Both the position numbers and the translations under genes were made by a program. Of a DNA stretch of 64,000 bases, positions 40,201 through 52,000 are shown piece after piece. The notes beneath the pieces were generated by a model. It saw only the letters and a program-made list of their open reading frames with translations, made no database searches and was not told the DNA's origin. Each line of letters opens with the position of its first letter. Within the stretch, counting starts at the first letter, position 1. This DNA is from Penelope pileata (taxonomy: Eukaryota; Chordata; Aves; Galliformes; Cracidae), in contig WBMW01000442.1 of assembly GCA_013396635.1 (NCBI GenBank), positions 1,518,430 through 1,582,429 on the forward strand, written 5' to 3'.

Positions 40201-43200
40201 TTATTTCCCTACCAGCAAGTATTTATAGACACACTGATAAGATCTCTCTGAGCCCTCTCTCAGACAGACTAAGAAACCTCAGTTCCCTCAATCACACCTC
40301 AAATTACAGAAACTATATTCATCAACTTTGTGGCACTTTGCTGGGCTCTCTCCAGTACATCCATCTTTCTCCTGTACTGGGGAGCCCAGCCCTCCAGATG
40401 TGTCTCACCAGTGCTGAGAAGAGTGGAAGGATCCCCTCTCCACCTTCTGTCAATTCTCTCTGTAATTCAGCCCAGGATGGTGACAGCCTTCTTTGCAGCA
40501 AGAGCACATGGCTGGCTTATGTTTAACCTGTTGGCCGATAGGACCTTCTGTTCCTTTTCTGCAAAGCTGCTTTTCAGCTTGCCAGCCTCCAGTACGTACT
40601 GGTGCTTGGGGTTATTCCTGCCCAGATACAGGACTTGGCATTTCCATTTGCTTAACTGAGATTCCTGTTTGACCAGTTCTCCAACCTGCTGAGGTCCTTC
40701 TGAACAGCAGCACAGCCACCAGCTGCATCAACACTTCTCCCAGTTTCATATCATCTGCAAACCTGCTGAGGATACACTGTCTCATTATCCAGGTCGTTAA
40801 TGAAGTTATTAAACAGTATTGATCCCACTGTTGACCCCTAGGGTATATCGCCAGTGACAGACCTCCAGCTGGATTTTGTGATGTTGATCACAGATCTTTG
40901 AGCCCAGCAGCTCAGCTAGCTCTCAAGTGTACTTCTCTTTCCACTCACCTAGCCCATACTTCATAAAATTTGTCTATAAGGATGTTATGAGCGACAGTGT
41001 TGAAAGCTTTGCTAAGTAAAAGATATATACTGTCTGCTGCTCTCCCGTCATTCACCAAGCCAGGCATCTCATTGCAAAATGTATCCCCTTCATAATCCAT
41101 ACTGACTACTCTTATTATTTTGGCATCAACATATTTAGAAATGGTTTCCATGATTATCTCCTCCTACCTAAGGTCTGAGATGAGGCTAATCAAAGTTGTT
41201 CTTCTCACTGAAAATCACTTAACAAAACACAGTATAAACTCTCATTGGTATTCTTCTACCAAGCCAAGCACCTTGTTCTCACAATAGAAAAATGTAATGA
41301 CAAGAAGATCCTTCCATTTTACTTTCCTTTTACTTACCCATATTCTCTGTGGATGTGGAACACACATTTTTCCTCTACTGCTCTCTCCAACTTGTTCATT
41401 ATTACAGATCAGCAGATTGATACGCAGGATTTGCATTTAAATGCATAAACATTTATGTTTATTTATAACATAAAAAGTTGTATCGATGAAGAAAATGTGC
41501 TCCAGGAAGAGCTCCCAGGGATGCTAGTTCTTTATGCAAGAAACCAATCTGTCATCACTGATAGTTCTGTGGCACTCAGTAAGCATTGCTGTTCTGTTAA
41601 AGCTTTGTTGTGTCCAAAGAGAGGGAACCATTTAATTTGAAAGGGATCTCTGGAGACTGTCCAGTCCAACCCTGGATATTCACAGCTCTGACATTCATTC
41701 GGTTCATATACTAACATAATATTTAAAAATCACTTGCACCTGCACAAAACAGATCAGATATTTTTATTTACATTTTAATATAAAGCAGGAACCTTGATAA
41801 TTTACCAACAATTTTAAGATACAATCAGCAAATGTGTTTCACTCCCATGACTTTGTCAGTAATCCCTACTGGAGTGCTCTTTTTTTACCTCCTGCATCCC
41901 TATTGTGTCAGGTGAGCTGAACCCTTCTGGGATAGAAGTAAGATAGTTGTGAATTGCTGCAAACAAGCTCAGAGATAGTTGGATTAGCAATGATAAGAAA
42001 TATGAACACTTGGCTGGCATGAATCCAGCACCAGCTGTTGCTGCAGTATCTGTACTTCCATTCCTGTGGCCCAGACTGTCCACGCATTTATCCCTCAGAG
42101 ACATAGAGGCCCCTCCAGTCCAGGGATCAGGCAAGTGCAGCTATTTAGATTGTACTGACAGTTTATCTGCTTACAGGTGTTTTATTCTAACTATAAAGTT
42201 TCACATTTGCACCTGGTAATCTTTCAGGTGCATGTCTGAATCTGACTTCTGAGACTTCGCAGACCAATCCTTGACAATTGTCAGTGGGGAAACCAATGCA
42301 TATTCAGGAGAGAGGCTTCAAGACAGTGTAAGAGCCTGACTTTTTGGTGCATCGCTTCAGTTACAGCTATTACAGCTAAATATTTGTTTCACTGTGGATA
42401 TTCTTGTTCACTGGTAATGCTTTTCCCCCATGTGCCAAGGTTGGCATAGGGAGACAGTCTCTTCGCTTCCCATGAAGTCTGTTCTGTGCTGTTCTATTTG
42501 GTATTACAGTGAGATTCTTCTCGCAATTTTGCAGAGAATTTAAATAACCTATGTTTGTATCACACCCCTACTCCAATACAGAAGATCAGAGGACACAGGC
42601 TACTTTGGAAACACTCTAGTAACACTACAAATTGCTTATAGCCAGTAATATGGGAGAAAGGTTAGTCTGTTCCAGGTGTGAGAGACAGAGTTCAAAAAAA
42701 TTGAGCAGTGTTTGTTTATACAGGCAACATAAAAGACAGAAAAAGAATCTAATTCAGAGTAGATTGCATTGCTAGTTTCAGCAGTTACACTTGGATGAAT
42801 TTGATCCTCAGGGTTTGCAATTAATTCCCTTCACTATTGGCAAGGTCACCCCTCACTTTTCAATCTTACAATCTTTGAACTATAAAGGAATGAACAATTG
42901 GGAAAAAAAAAAGAGAGAGAGAGACTTAAAAATACCTCAACAGATGACACCAGAAAAAGGCAGGAAAATTCCCTGGAACCCAAACATACATTAGTGACTA
43001 TTACCTACTGATTTTAACTAATATGACTGGTTTTTAATTCATTTGATGTATCCAGTGCTATGGTGCTCAGAGCACAAGCACGCACAGAGTAACAGACATG
43101 ATGATCCAGGATTTCATCCTAAATCTCTCTTCAGTCTTTCAGTTAGGATATCAGGAGCTCATATAAGGTGTCCCACGAGCAGTGATTTGTTTGTTTGGTT

Positions 43201-46200
43201 GTTTGTTGTTTTTTTCACTGGCCAGATGTTACTGCTGTAATATGTGTTGAGATGTAACTATAAAAAGCAGGAAGGTGAAAGTTGCTCACTGCAAGCACAA
43301 TAAAGTTACTTACTCCTCTTGATAAATGATATACATTTTCAATTCTCAAAACTGAGGAAGGTGTTAAAATATACTGTGCAACTGTTTAAGTATGTGCTTA
43401 ATACATACACAATCCTGTCTAAGGTCAGAAACAGCACTGCCAATGTACAGTTAATTTTAGTCAATAGATGCATGTTGATTGTATCTTATTAGCCTCTGAA
43501 ATAAGGCCATTCACTCCATCTTCCCTGTGAATGAATATCTCAAAATCACAATTGAGTCTGACATTAACTGGTCTATGCCTCAAACAGGCAGAAGTAAATA
43601 GTAACAGCCTCTTTCCTCAATAATGGTGAAGGAAGCTGATGTTATCAATTTATTCATTTATTATTTATTCTTCTACTAAACCTACAAAATTAATCTTTCA
43701 TCAATAGCAAATAGGTAGTTTTTGTTTGTTTTTTTCCCCCATCTTTAAAACAAAATCCATCAGGTTTTTGGGCCTGGGGCAAAAAAAAAAAAAAGCAAAT
43801 GCCATGACTCAAAAGCCTGCTTCTGTGTTTCTGAACAATCACAATGACAAAGTAAACTACAGACAATAATGCTCACAAGGCATATCCACGCAGTTCTGCA
43901 TGTCTGTATCAAAGCTAACAGTTTGTAGCCATGACAGTCCCTGAGCAGAGGCTGGATTTGCACCCACTGATGTACAGTGGAAAACAGGATGCTGCCCCCA
44001 GTCTTAATGGAGGACACTGGACTTCAAAACAAGATGAAGGGTCATTTATCAAAAAGCTGGTTTTAAGGAAGAATTGCAATAAGTCTTTCATGTGTTTAGT
44101 GAGGCAGCTGTAGAAAGAGCAGAAAGATACTAAGATCTCTCAGACAAGAGATCCCTAAACCTATTTTATTGCAGACCTTTTAAAAAACACGGCTCATTGA
44201 ACTAGGTGTATCAAGTTCTCTTCCTGATGAATCAAGGTAACAATAGAATATGGCTGTAAAAGAAAAAAAATCAGACATAAATACATAAAATCTGAATTAG
44301 GAAAGGCTAGGTCACAGATAAATCTAAAAGACAGACAATGATGTAGCTATTCCACTTAATAAAATCCCATAAAGCTGCAGTTTAAAAGAGTAGAGGGGGA
44401 AAAAAGCCTCATGACAGATGAGTGAGAGTCTGGAAACATCCATCTGGAGAAAAGATTTGCCCTTAACTAGCTCTGAAAGCAGAGATGCTTCCCAGTGATG
44501 TTGAGGATGCATCTCAGGCACACAGGTCTCAGCAGCAGGCTCTGCAGGTTATTCCTGATTTTCTTTCATGTGAATCGATAACTGCTGCATAAATTGATCC
44601 ATGTGATCAAATCAATCCTGTCTTGAGCCACTGCAGAATGAATGTTCCAAGAATTTTTTTGAAAGCAGCAAATTGTGAGGGAAAGAACTAAGGGCTCTAA
44701 TTATTTCTAATGATGCACCTAGACATCATCAAGTAAGATCAGAATACTGCTTTTTGAAAATTAGAAATTTTTTTAGAAATGAGATGAGGAGGCCATCTTC
44801 ATCAAGTAGTCATTGGAGATTTAGAAATAGCCATTGTACAGAATTTCTCTGTTTGCGTCAAACACTGCAAGACTCTTGGTAAGGAAACTAAACTAGAATA
44901 TGTATGAAATTGGTGTCTAGAAAAGCGCAGGCACAAGCTACTTCGAGATTATTTTTTTCTCAGTAAAAGTCAGTGGCATTTCTCTGATCTATCTGAAGAC
45001 AGTGAATTTTACAAAGTTTGAAAAATAAAATAGGGCTGTAAGGCCTTTGCTCCACTCAATCTGGTTTGAGCACGAGCATTTGAATCTGAAAGCATAGCAG
45101 GCTGAGATACAGACTTGATCACCATCAATTTAAAGGATGCTTGGACAGGATTTTGATGCTGTACCACAAACTATTAATGTAGATCTATCTCTAGTTTCCA
45201 TACTATCCAGGGTAAACTTGGATTATACACCACAAGACAAATATCACATTTTGATTTAAATCAGTAGGTCAAATATTGGAAGAATACAGTATTTGAGCAA
45301 ATAGTGCTCAAAAACAGCATGAAAGGACTACAGTCTTTCTCCTGGCAGCGTGAGATCCCTTCCCAAAAAATAATGTTTTAGAGCAGGCATTGCTGGAAAT
45401 ACTCCACAGATAAAACACAAAGAGATAGCTCAGCTCCTTCTTTCTACACTGCTAATATGACACAGGAGAGTAGGCTGTTTCTCTTGCTTGATCCTGCTAA
45501 AAAATTTAGTTTGCATGATTAGTCATGGGGCCTGAATCGTATGAGGTAACGGGAGGACTCTTGTTGCAGTAGAAAATTTGTAGGTCATTTTTGAACCTTG
45601 TAGATAAAACCCGCCATCCAACTGAAAGCAGAATGCGTAGTAGGCTTTGTGAAAGATTTCATGCAGCAAGGAAGAAATTGTTTCAGTGATGCCAGGCTTG
45701 TTTACTATCACTTCACAAAACAGAGTCCTCTAGAGAAGTAGTAAAATCTGAGGCAAGCATTCTAGACCCCTGCACGCAGAAAACAGAACAAAGCTTTCTC
45801 TTTTCTTTTGAGGTAGCCCCCTGTGTGATTGCAGTTGGCTTCCTGCAGTGTCCACAACTTTTCCAGCTGAATTTCCATCAAACTGGCAAGCCCTGAATTT
45901 TACTGTTGGTGGCTGATGAATTCTGCAGTTTTGTTTTGTGTTTTGCTGGATTTTCACTGACAGTCTATGTGTTTCCGCTGATGTAAGTTGTTTTATATTC
46001 ACTGACTTTTGGAATAACATAACACATCAGCAAACTCAGACGTAAAACTTGGCATGCTAGCAACTCAGAGACCTCAGAAAGCTCTGATGTGACTAGATCC
46101 ACAAGTACTGAGGGGCAAGCCCAGAATTACTTTTAGAACCTACAAACCAACAGTATCAGCAATAGGCAAATGATTTATAAACTTTTAAGTAGGGTAGCTG

Positions 46201-46993
46201 AAAGAAGGTGAAGCTTAGCCTGCAACACAGATAATCATCTACACAATAGGAAGCACGATCCAACTTTTTTTTTTTTCTTTTTTTCTTTTTTTTTTTTTTA
46301 AACCTTTTCTACGGTATTGGGTCATACTAACTTTCCTACAATAAATGCTCTACTCACATGATAATCCATACTTTTTGCATCTTGAATCTAAACAGAGATA
46401 GGATGAAGGCAGCCAATGGCTTCTATTTCTAGCTTTGAGGCTGCTCCACTGCCCTGGCTGTCAATTAATCTTAGGTAGGCTAGTCCAGCCAGCTGTAAAA
46501 TGAGACTAGAATATTGACCTCGATTAGTGCTCTACAGGGAACAGACAAATACTTCATAAGAAAAGTATCAATCAGAGAGTAATCTTGCCTGGATGCACCA
46601 TGAAAAGTAAGACAAAAGCTTTTATTCTACTTGGGGAAAAAGTGAAGAAGAGAGGAAAACTTAGTTTACCTTTGGACGGCCCTTTAGTCATCATATCCCA
46701 AAAATGATGCCAGCAAACATGTGCTGCTGCTCTGGGACATGATCTCACACCACAGAGTGCTCCCAAGCTCAGCTAGCCTGACATAAGCAATGGGGAAAAA
46801 ACAGAGTAGAAACAAGGCAGGGAGAGAGGGAGTGCCACACATCTGCTCACTCTCCACAGCACCCGGAAGCACAATGTGTCTGATCTTTTACACCTTCTAT
46901 ACTATAACCCTTGAGAAACTCAAAAAAAAAAGGAAAAAAGGAAGAAAAGGAAGAAAAGGAAGAAAAGGAAGAAAAGGAAGAAAAGGAAGAAAA

Positions 46994-47047
<54 letters not shown>

Positions 47048-49050
47048 AAAAATGAAAAAATGAAAAAATGAAAAAATGAAAAAAATGAAAAAGGTGTTGC
47101 TCAGCAGAGAGACTTTTTGCAGCAGCAAAGACAGATACACTCTCTAATGTCATGGGCAAGTACTTGACCTTCAAGCAGTTAGGTTACTGAGTAAAGCATC
47201 TTGATCTCACCTCAGGGCCTGATGTGTTTGCCAAAATATTGCAGAAGTGGCACTCTACTTGCAAAATCCTTCCTCAGATAGCTTATTTGACACCAAATAG
47301 CAGATAGTTTAGTGCCCAAGCAGCAAATTCAGTCAGTTTGGGGTTCCATGTGGGTCACAGTTTGGTCACAGAGTGAACAGCAGCTTTCATTAGGGAAACG
47401 TTTCAAACCTTTTGCTAAAGATATCTGGGTGCTTTCAGTCTAATTCTGCCTCTCCTCCTTCTTCCCCTTCAATGCCTTCACCTGAAGTTAAGTATCAGAA
47501 CCAGATGTAACCAAACAACGAAATTCCCACAGTTTCAGTCATTTGGTATCCCAAATCATTCACATACTGGATGCCAAACAAGAAAGATCCTCTATCTTCC
47601 AAGTTGGAGACAGACAAACTACATCCACCCCATTCCTGCAGGACCCTATAGTTTCTTGTCCTCACTTCCTCATTGACAAGGTTTTTAGCATGGGTAAGGT
47701 ACATAACTTACATGAGCTTTAGCTGGCTCTGTTCATTGGGGTGCCTTGCATACCTAACCACAAGAATGAATGTTTTCATGTCTTGTACAGTTTGCTGCGG
47801 GATATGTTCAGATGCTCCACTAGATTTTTAAAAGCCCTGCATGGCAGCCCAAGCATGACTGCCTGCATTGGACATGGTTTCAGAACTTGAATTCTATACT
47901 TGCTTCCATGTTGCAGGAAAGCATGGTAAAGACCTTTCTGACCTTACAGCGTCGTTATTTTTGTAGCAGTTTGCATCACAGTGTGACATACAGAAAGCTC
48001 ACAGACAACAGATAGTCAAGCAAGAAGAACAGTAGGCTGTCAGGTCCATAGATGTACTGCACAACTGCAGTTCATACTGAATTTGTATGGCTCACAGATC
48101 TTCCCAAGATCAAGATAGGGTTTTACCAAGTCAGCAGCTCTAACAGCCATCCCTCTTTTTGCTAAACTTCAGACTGGTATTCAACAATGATAGATTTATA
48201 CAGCAGGCTATGAACTGAAGCACAAGCAAATACAGAATAGGTCAGCATTATTGGCCCTTGTTTGTGACTGAGATTTTTTTCAGCAGAAAACAAACTGGGA
48301 TTACAGTGTACATCACAAGCATATTCCAGAGAGGGAGCATAAATGCACAAAAGAGTTTGCAGAGTTTGCAGCTGATTTAACACAGCTCAATAAAAAATAA
48401 AAGAACTGGGCTGCACAGCTTTGCCAAGCCACATTAGGTGAATTGGTGCTCTCATCTATCAAGCCATGAGTCTGGCATCTCACATACAGCCCCAACTAGC
48501 TTTTCTCTTAAGCTAGAAATGAGTAAACTATCTCCTGTGTAAAGTGCTGCCAGCAATATTTATACCACTGGCTATACTAAATAATGTGCACAGAGGTCAA
48601 TACATTAAGACCCATACAAATACATCTTGGAGCACATGAAAGTTAAGACTGGATGTTCTTTTCTGGCATACTGGGCAGTATTAATTTCACTTTCAGGTTT
48701 CATAAACTTCTCAAAGCCAATTGTTTAACCCAATAGGCCTCAGACTGTTTTTTTCTTCTCTAATGCTGGTTTTTGCTCCATTTTAATATATCCTTTTTAA
48801 TTTCCTTTACAGCTAAGTACTGGTCAGAAGAAAATTGCAGAAATTTCCCTTACAGCAGCTGTTATAGGATCTAATGCAGATTTTAAAATAGAATAGAGTT
48901 GCAGCCTGCATTCCAAAAAACCTCCAGTAAAACATGCAAAGAGAAATGTTTGGGAGCAGTTGGAGAGATGGCTGCGCTCCTGATTTAACTAGTTTCTTAC
49001 CAGCCTACAAAACAAGTAGCTGCAGTAACATTGTTATACTGAGAGTACTG

Positions 49051-49081
<31 letters not shown>

Positions 49082-52000
49082 ACAAAATAGAAAGCTTAAT
49101 ATACATTTCTTCCACAAGCTGCTTATCAGATTCAGCTGCACAACTGTGGAAACTAGTGGTAGAACTTTACAGAATTTAGCCCCCTGAAAACTCATTTTCT
49201 GCACAGTGTGCAAACATGACATGCAAAATAAACAGCCTCGCACTAGGGAGGGCATTTGATTAAGATTAGTGAACCCCAAAACACACAGCTACCAAGGGGC
49301 TCTGCATTGTGCAGCCAGACTCTTCCTATGCTTATTTTATTTAAATTTACTTTATTCTTCTTGGTTCTTCATGCATGTAATCAGTTCCCTCTCTCATGCT
49401 ACAGTTATGCCCACAGATCTTTTTGAGACTGCAGTTTCTTTTGGGGAAGGATCAGACAGAAACAGAAAAAAATCTTTTTTACTTTGCAGAACAGTTGAGC
49501 TCCCAGACTGAGACCTCAAAGAAGTCAGTCCAGTACAAACTGTGATAAAGTACAGAAACAGAACAGAACAATTTGGTTCAGCAACCAAAAGAAAATGAAA
49601 ACAAGTGACCAGTGGAGGTAGCTAAATAAACCAGTAATATGTAAAATATTTTGTCAGAATAGGCAACTTAGGAGTGACAGCTTTGTACTTTTCTCCTTAT
49701 TTCAAATTTTCCTTAACTGAAGTAATTTACTGAGACTGCAGTTGTAGAGGCTGCCTTTTGTCCAACAGGTTTTTCTGCACCCAGTCTGTAAATTCAAGCA
49801 AACAAAAGCAGACAAGCAAACAAAACCAAAAGAAACAAATAACAACAACAAAAAAAATCCATAGGCTACACAGCAAGGAGCAGAGGAAAAAGCGCCATAA
49901 TCCTCACATACACAGAAGACAGAAAGAAGAAAAGGAGTGCTAATTTTCCCAGGTTTTTGGAATGAATTTTAAGGATGACTTATATGTTACCATGATTTCA
50001 AATCAACTTTAGAAGCAGAAGCTGATGGTAAAGTGAAAGGTAGAACAAAGAAGCCACGTTATTTGTAAATCTGCAGAGACGTTCTCCTCTACCTGCTCAG
50101 CAATCCAATAAACACCCTGCTTTCTTGGTTTGTGAATGTGGTCTGTAGCCCTGTCTTCAACACATCACTATTCTATGAAACTCGACAACCATAGGCTGCT
50201 TTTGGGACAGGCCAGGAAATAGCCAACTGCCTGATATCCAGCAGTCTAAAAGAAATCCAAAAGGCAGATTAAGTACTGACTACTATTAATCAGAAGCCAA
50301 AATTTCCATTTAGGTAACATTTCCGAAATAAATACATTGTTCAACATGAATTTCAAACTTATACCCTGAGAGGCCTAGGTCTCTGCAAGACGCAACTACA
50401 AGGTAGCCAGCTACCAGTGTGCCTTCAGGCTGGGGAGCACAAGAGCAGGATCTGCCTGACCTGTCAAGGAACTCAACTTGTGGCCACGGCTCTGAGGGCT
50501 CCTAGGCTCTCTGCTGCCACTCGCCTGTCAGGCAGACTGCCAAGGAATTGGGCAGGAAGGAAATCAGGGAGGTTTCTAACAGAAAAAACATCCCACTGGA
50601 AAATTTCTGACCTACTCTAATAATGAGCCTACTTTCAGAGTCAGGTATGATGCTGGCAGAAGGTAGGGCAACCTACTGTATTTTCTGTTTAGTTAGTGGC
50701 TTCCTATATAAATTTTTTTCTATATCAGACACACAGCATCAACTGAAGTAATCTTTAAGTAAGGTTGGTCATAAATCCTTTCAAAACTCTGCACAGCAAA
50801 TGACGTTCCTGTTCCCAAGAATGATGACAATTGTTAATTGGTGCTATTCAGAAGGTAAGATTTTCTTTGGTAAGGTCTTTACTGCTTTAGGCAACCACAC
50901 GTACTTTTGGCAGTGTCTCCAGACAAGCCTTGTTGGCAGCATATAGTATACGCCTCGTTCGGAAAGATTGCATGAAAAAACAGCTCACTTTCCAGATCCA
51001 ATTCCAAGGCTTCATAAACTTGGCAAGGCTGACAGCATAATCTGGCCTGACTGCAGGAATAACTGATGCCTGATAGGTAGCATCCTGTAGAACTGCCAGA
51101 GCTGTGCATACACACACAATTCTTCAACAAAAGGAGACCTTATTAGCTTAATTCCGTGACTACTAATAGTTCACCAACCTACATACCGTTCATTGTTCAG
51201 CGTCATTCTTGGAGGATCAAGGTTGGGGTTCTCCATGGACTCCATTTGTGGACAGCGTAGGAAGTAATAGAGGGTGTGGAGAGCATCCGGGGACCAGAAG
51301 ATGGGTTGCTGCTGCCGGGCTTGCCGAATGGGGCTCATGCCTGGGCGGACGGTGTTCAAGCACTGCATGTGGTGCATTGCCCGTGATACCAAGTCACCTG
51401 CAAAAAGTGAAAGAATGCATAAGTATCTCTTTATTATCCATCCACAGTCCCCTTAAATACACTCTTTCAGCTAAATTAATTTCTCTCACGGCTAAGAGAA
51501 ATGTCCTTTGTGTGCAAATATTCTTTTTATTTCACTAAGCCAAAAACTGCCCTCAAGCTGCAACTTCTTGCTGTTTGATGTTAAGAGGAATTTAACTTTC
51601 TTTCAAACAAAAAGTTATGAGTTAGAAAATAGAATGAAACTCCTCTCAGACACAATACATTCAGAACAATAGCTTTATTTAAAGTGATTTTTCATCCTGT
51701 TTTACAGTTGTTTTTCTCCTTTTCCAAACCATGTATTAAAGTTTCTTGCCTGCCTACAAAGACTGTTCGTATCTTTGTAAAATCATTATTGCCTGAACTG
51801 GGAGCATAGCTTACACATGGCAAAGCTAGTATTACCAATACAAATACTTTGTTCTAATCTCCTGCGTCACTATTTTACATTAGGAGATTACTCCAATTTC
51901 TTTCAACTAGGTTCTGAGGTTCGGGCACTTCTGACTAATTAGTAATAAGTTTAATAAAGAAATTCCATCTTTTAGGGGTCTGATTCTCTTCTCACTCTAA

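Larger units (their letters stand above)
28127..51186 (-). other. ABTB2 large intron (23 kb) between exons 3 and 4
   Basis: This AT-rich intron begins on the minus strand with gtatgt and ends with tttgtacag. It contains a long CR1 copy (39928-41200), a CR1 scrap (41624-41680), poly(T) runs at 30238-30256 and 34130-34144, a pyrimidine tract at 46263-46301, the compound purine repeat at 46922-47092 and an A29 tract at 49051-49079. A coiled-coil-like open frame lies at 33517-33936 on the minus strand. I saw no other exon of ABTB2 and no RNA gene. Large introns in the 5' half of a gene often carry enhancers, but none can be named from sequence. Confidence 0.8.

Noticed and set aside
46790..47174. 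K/R/E-rich and F/S/L-rich open frames
   Set aside because: They are translations of the purine microsatellite and not genes.
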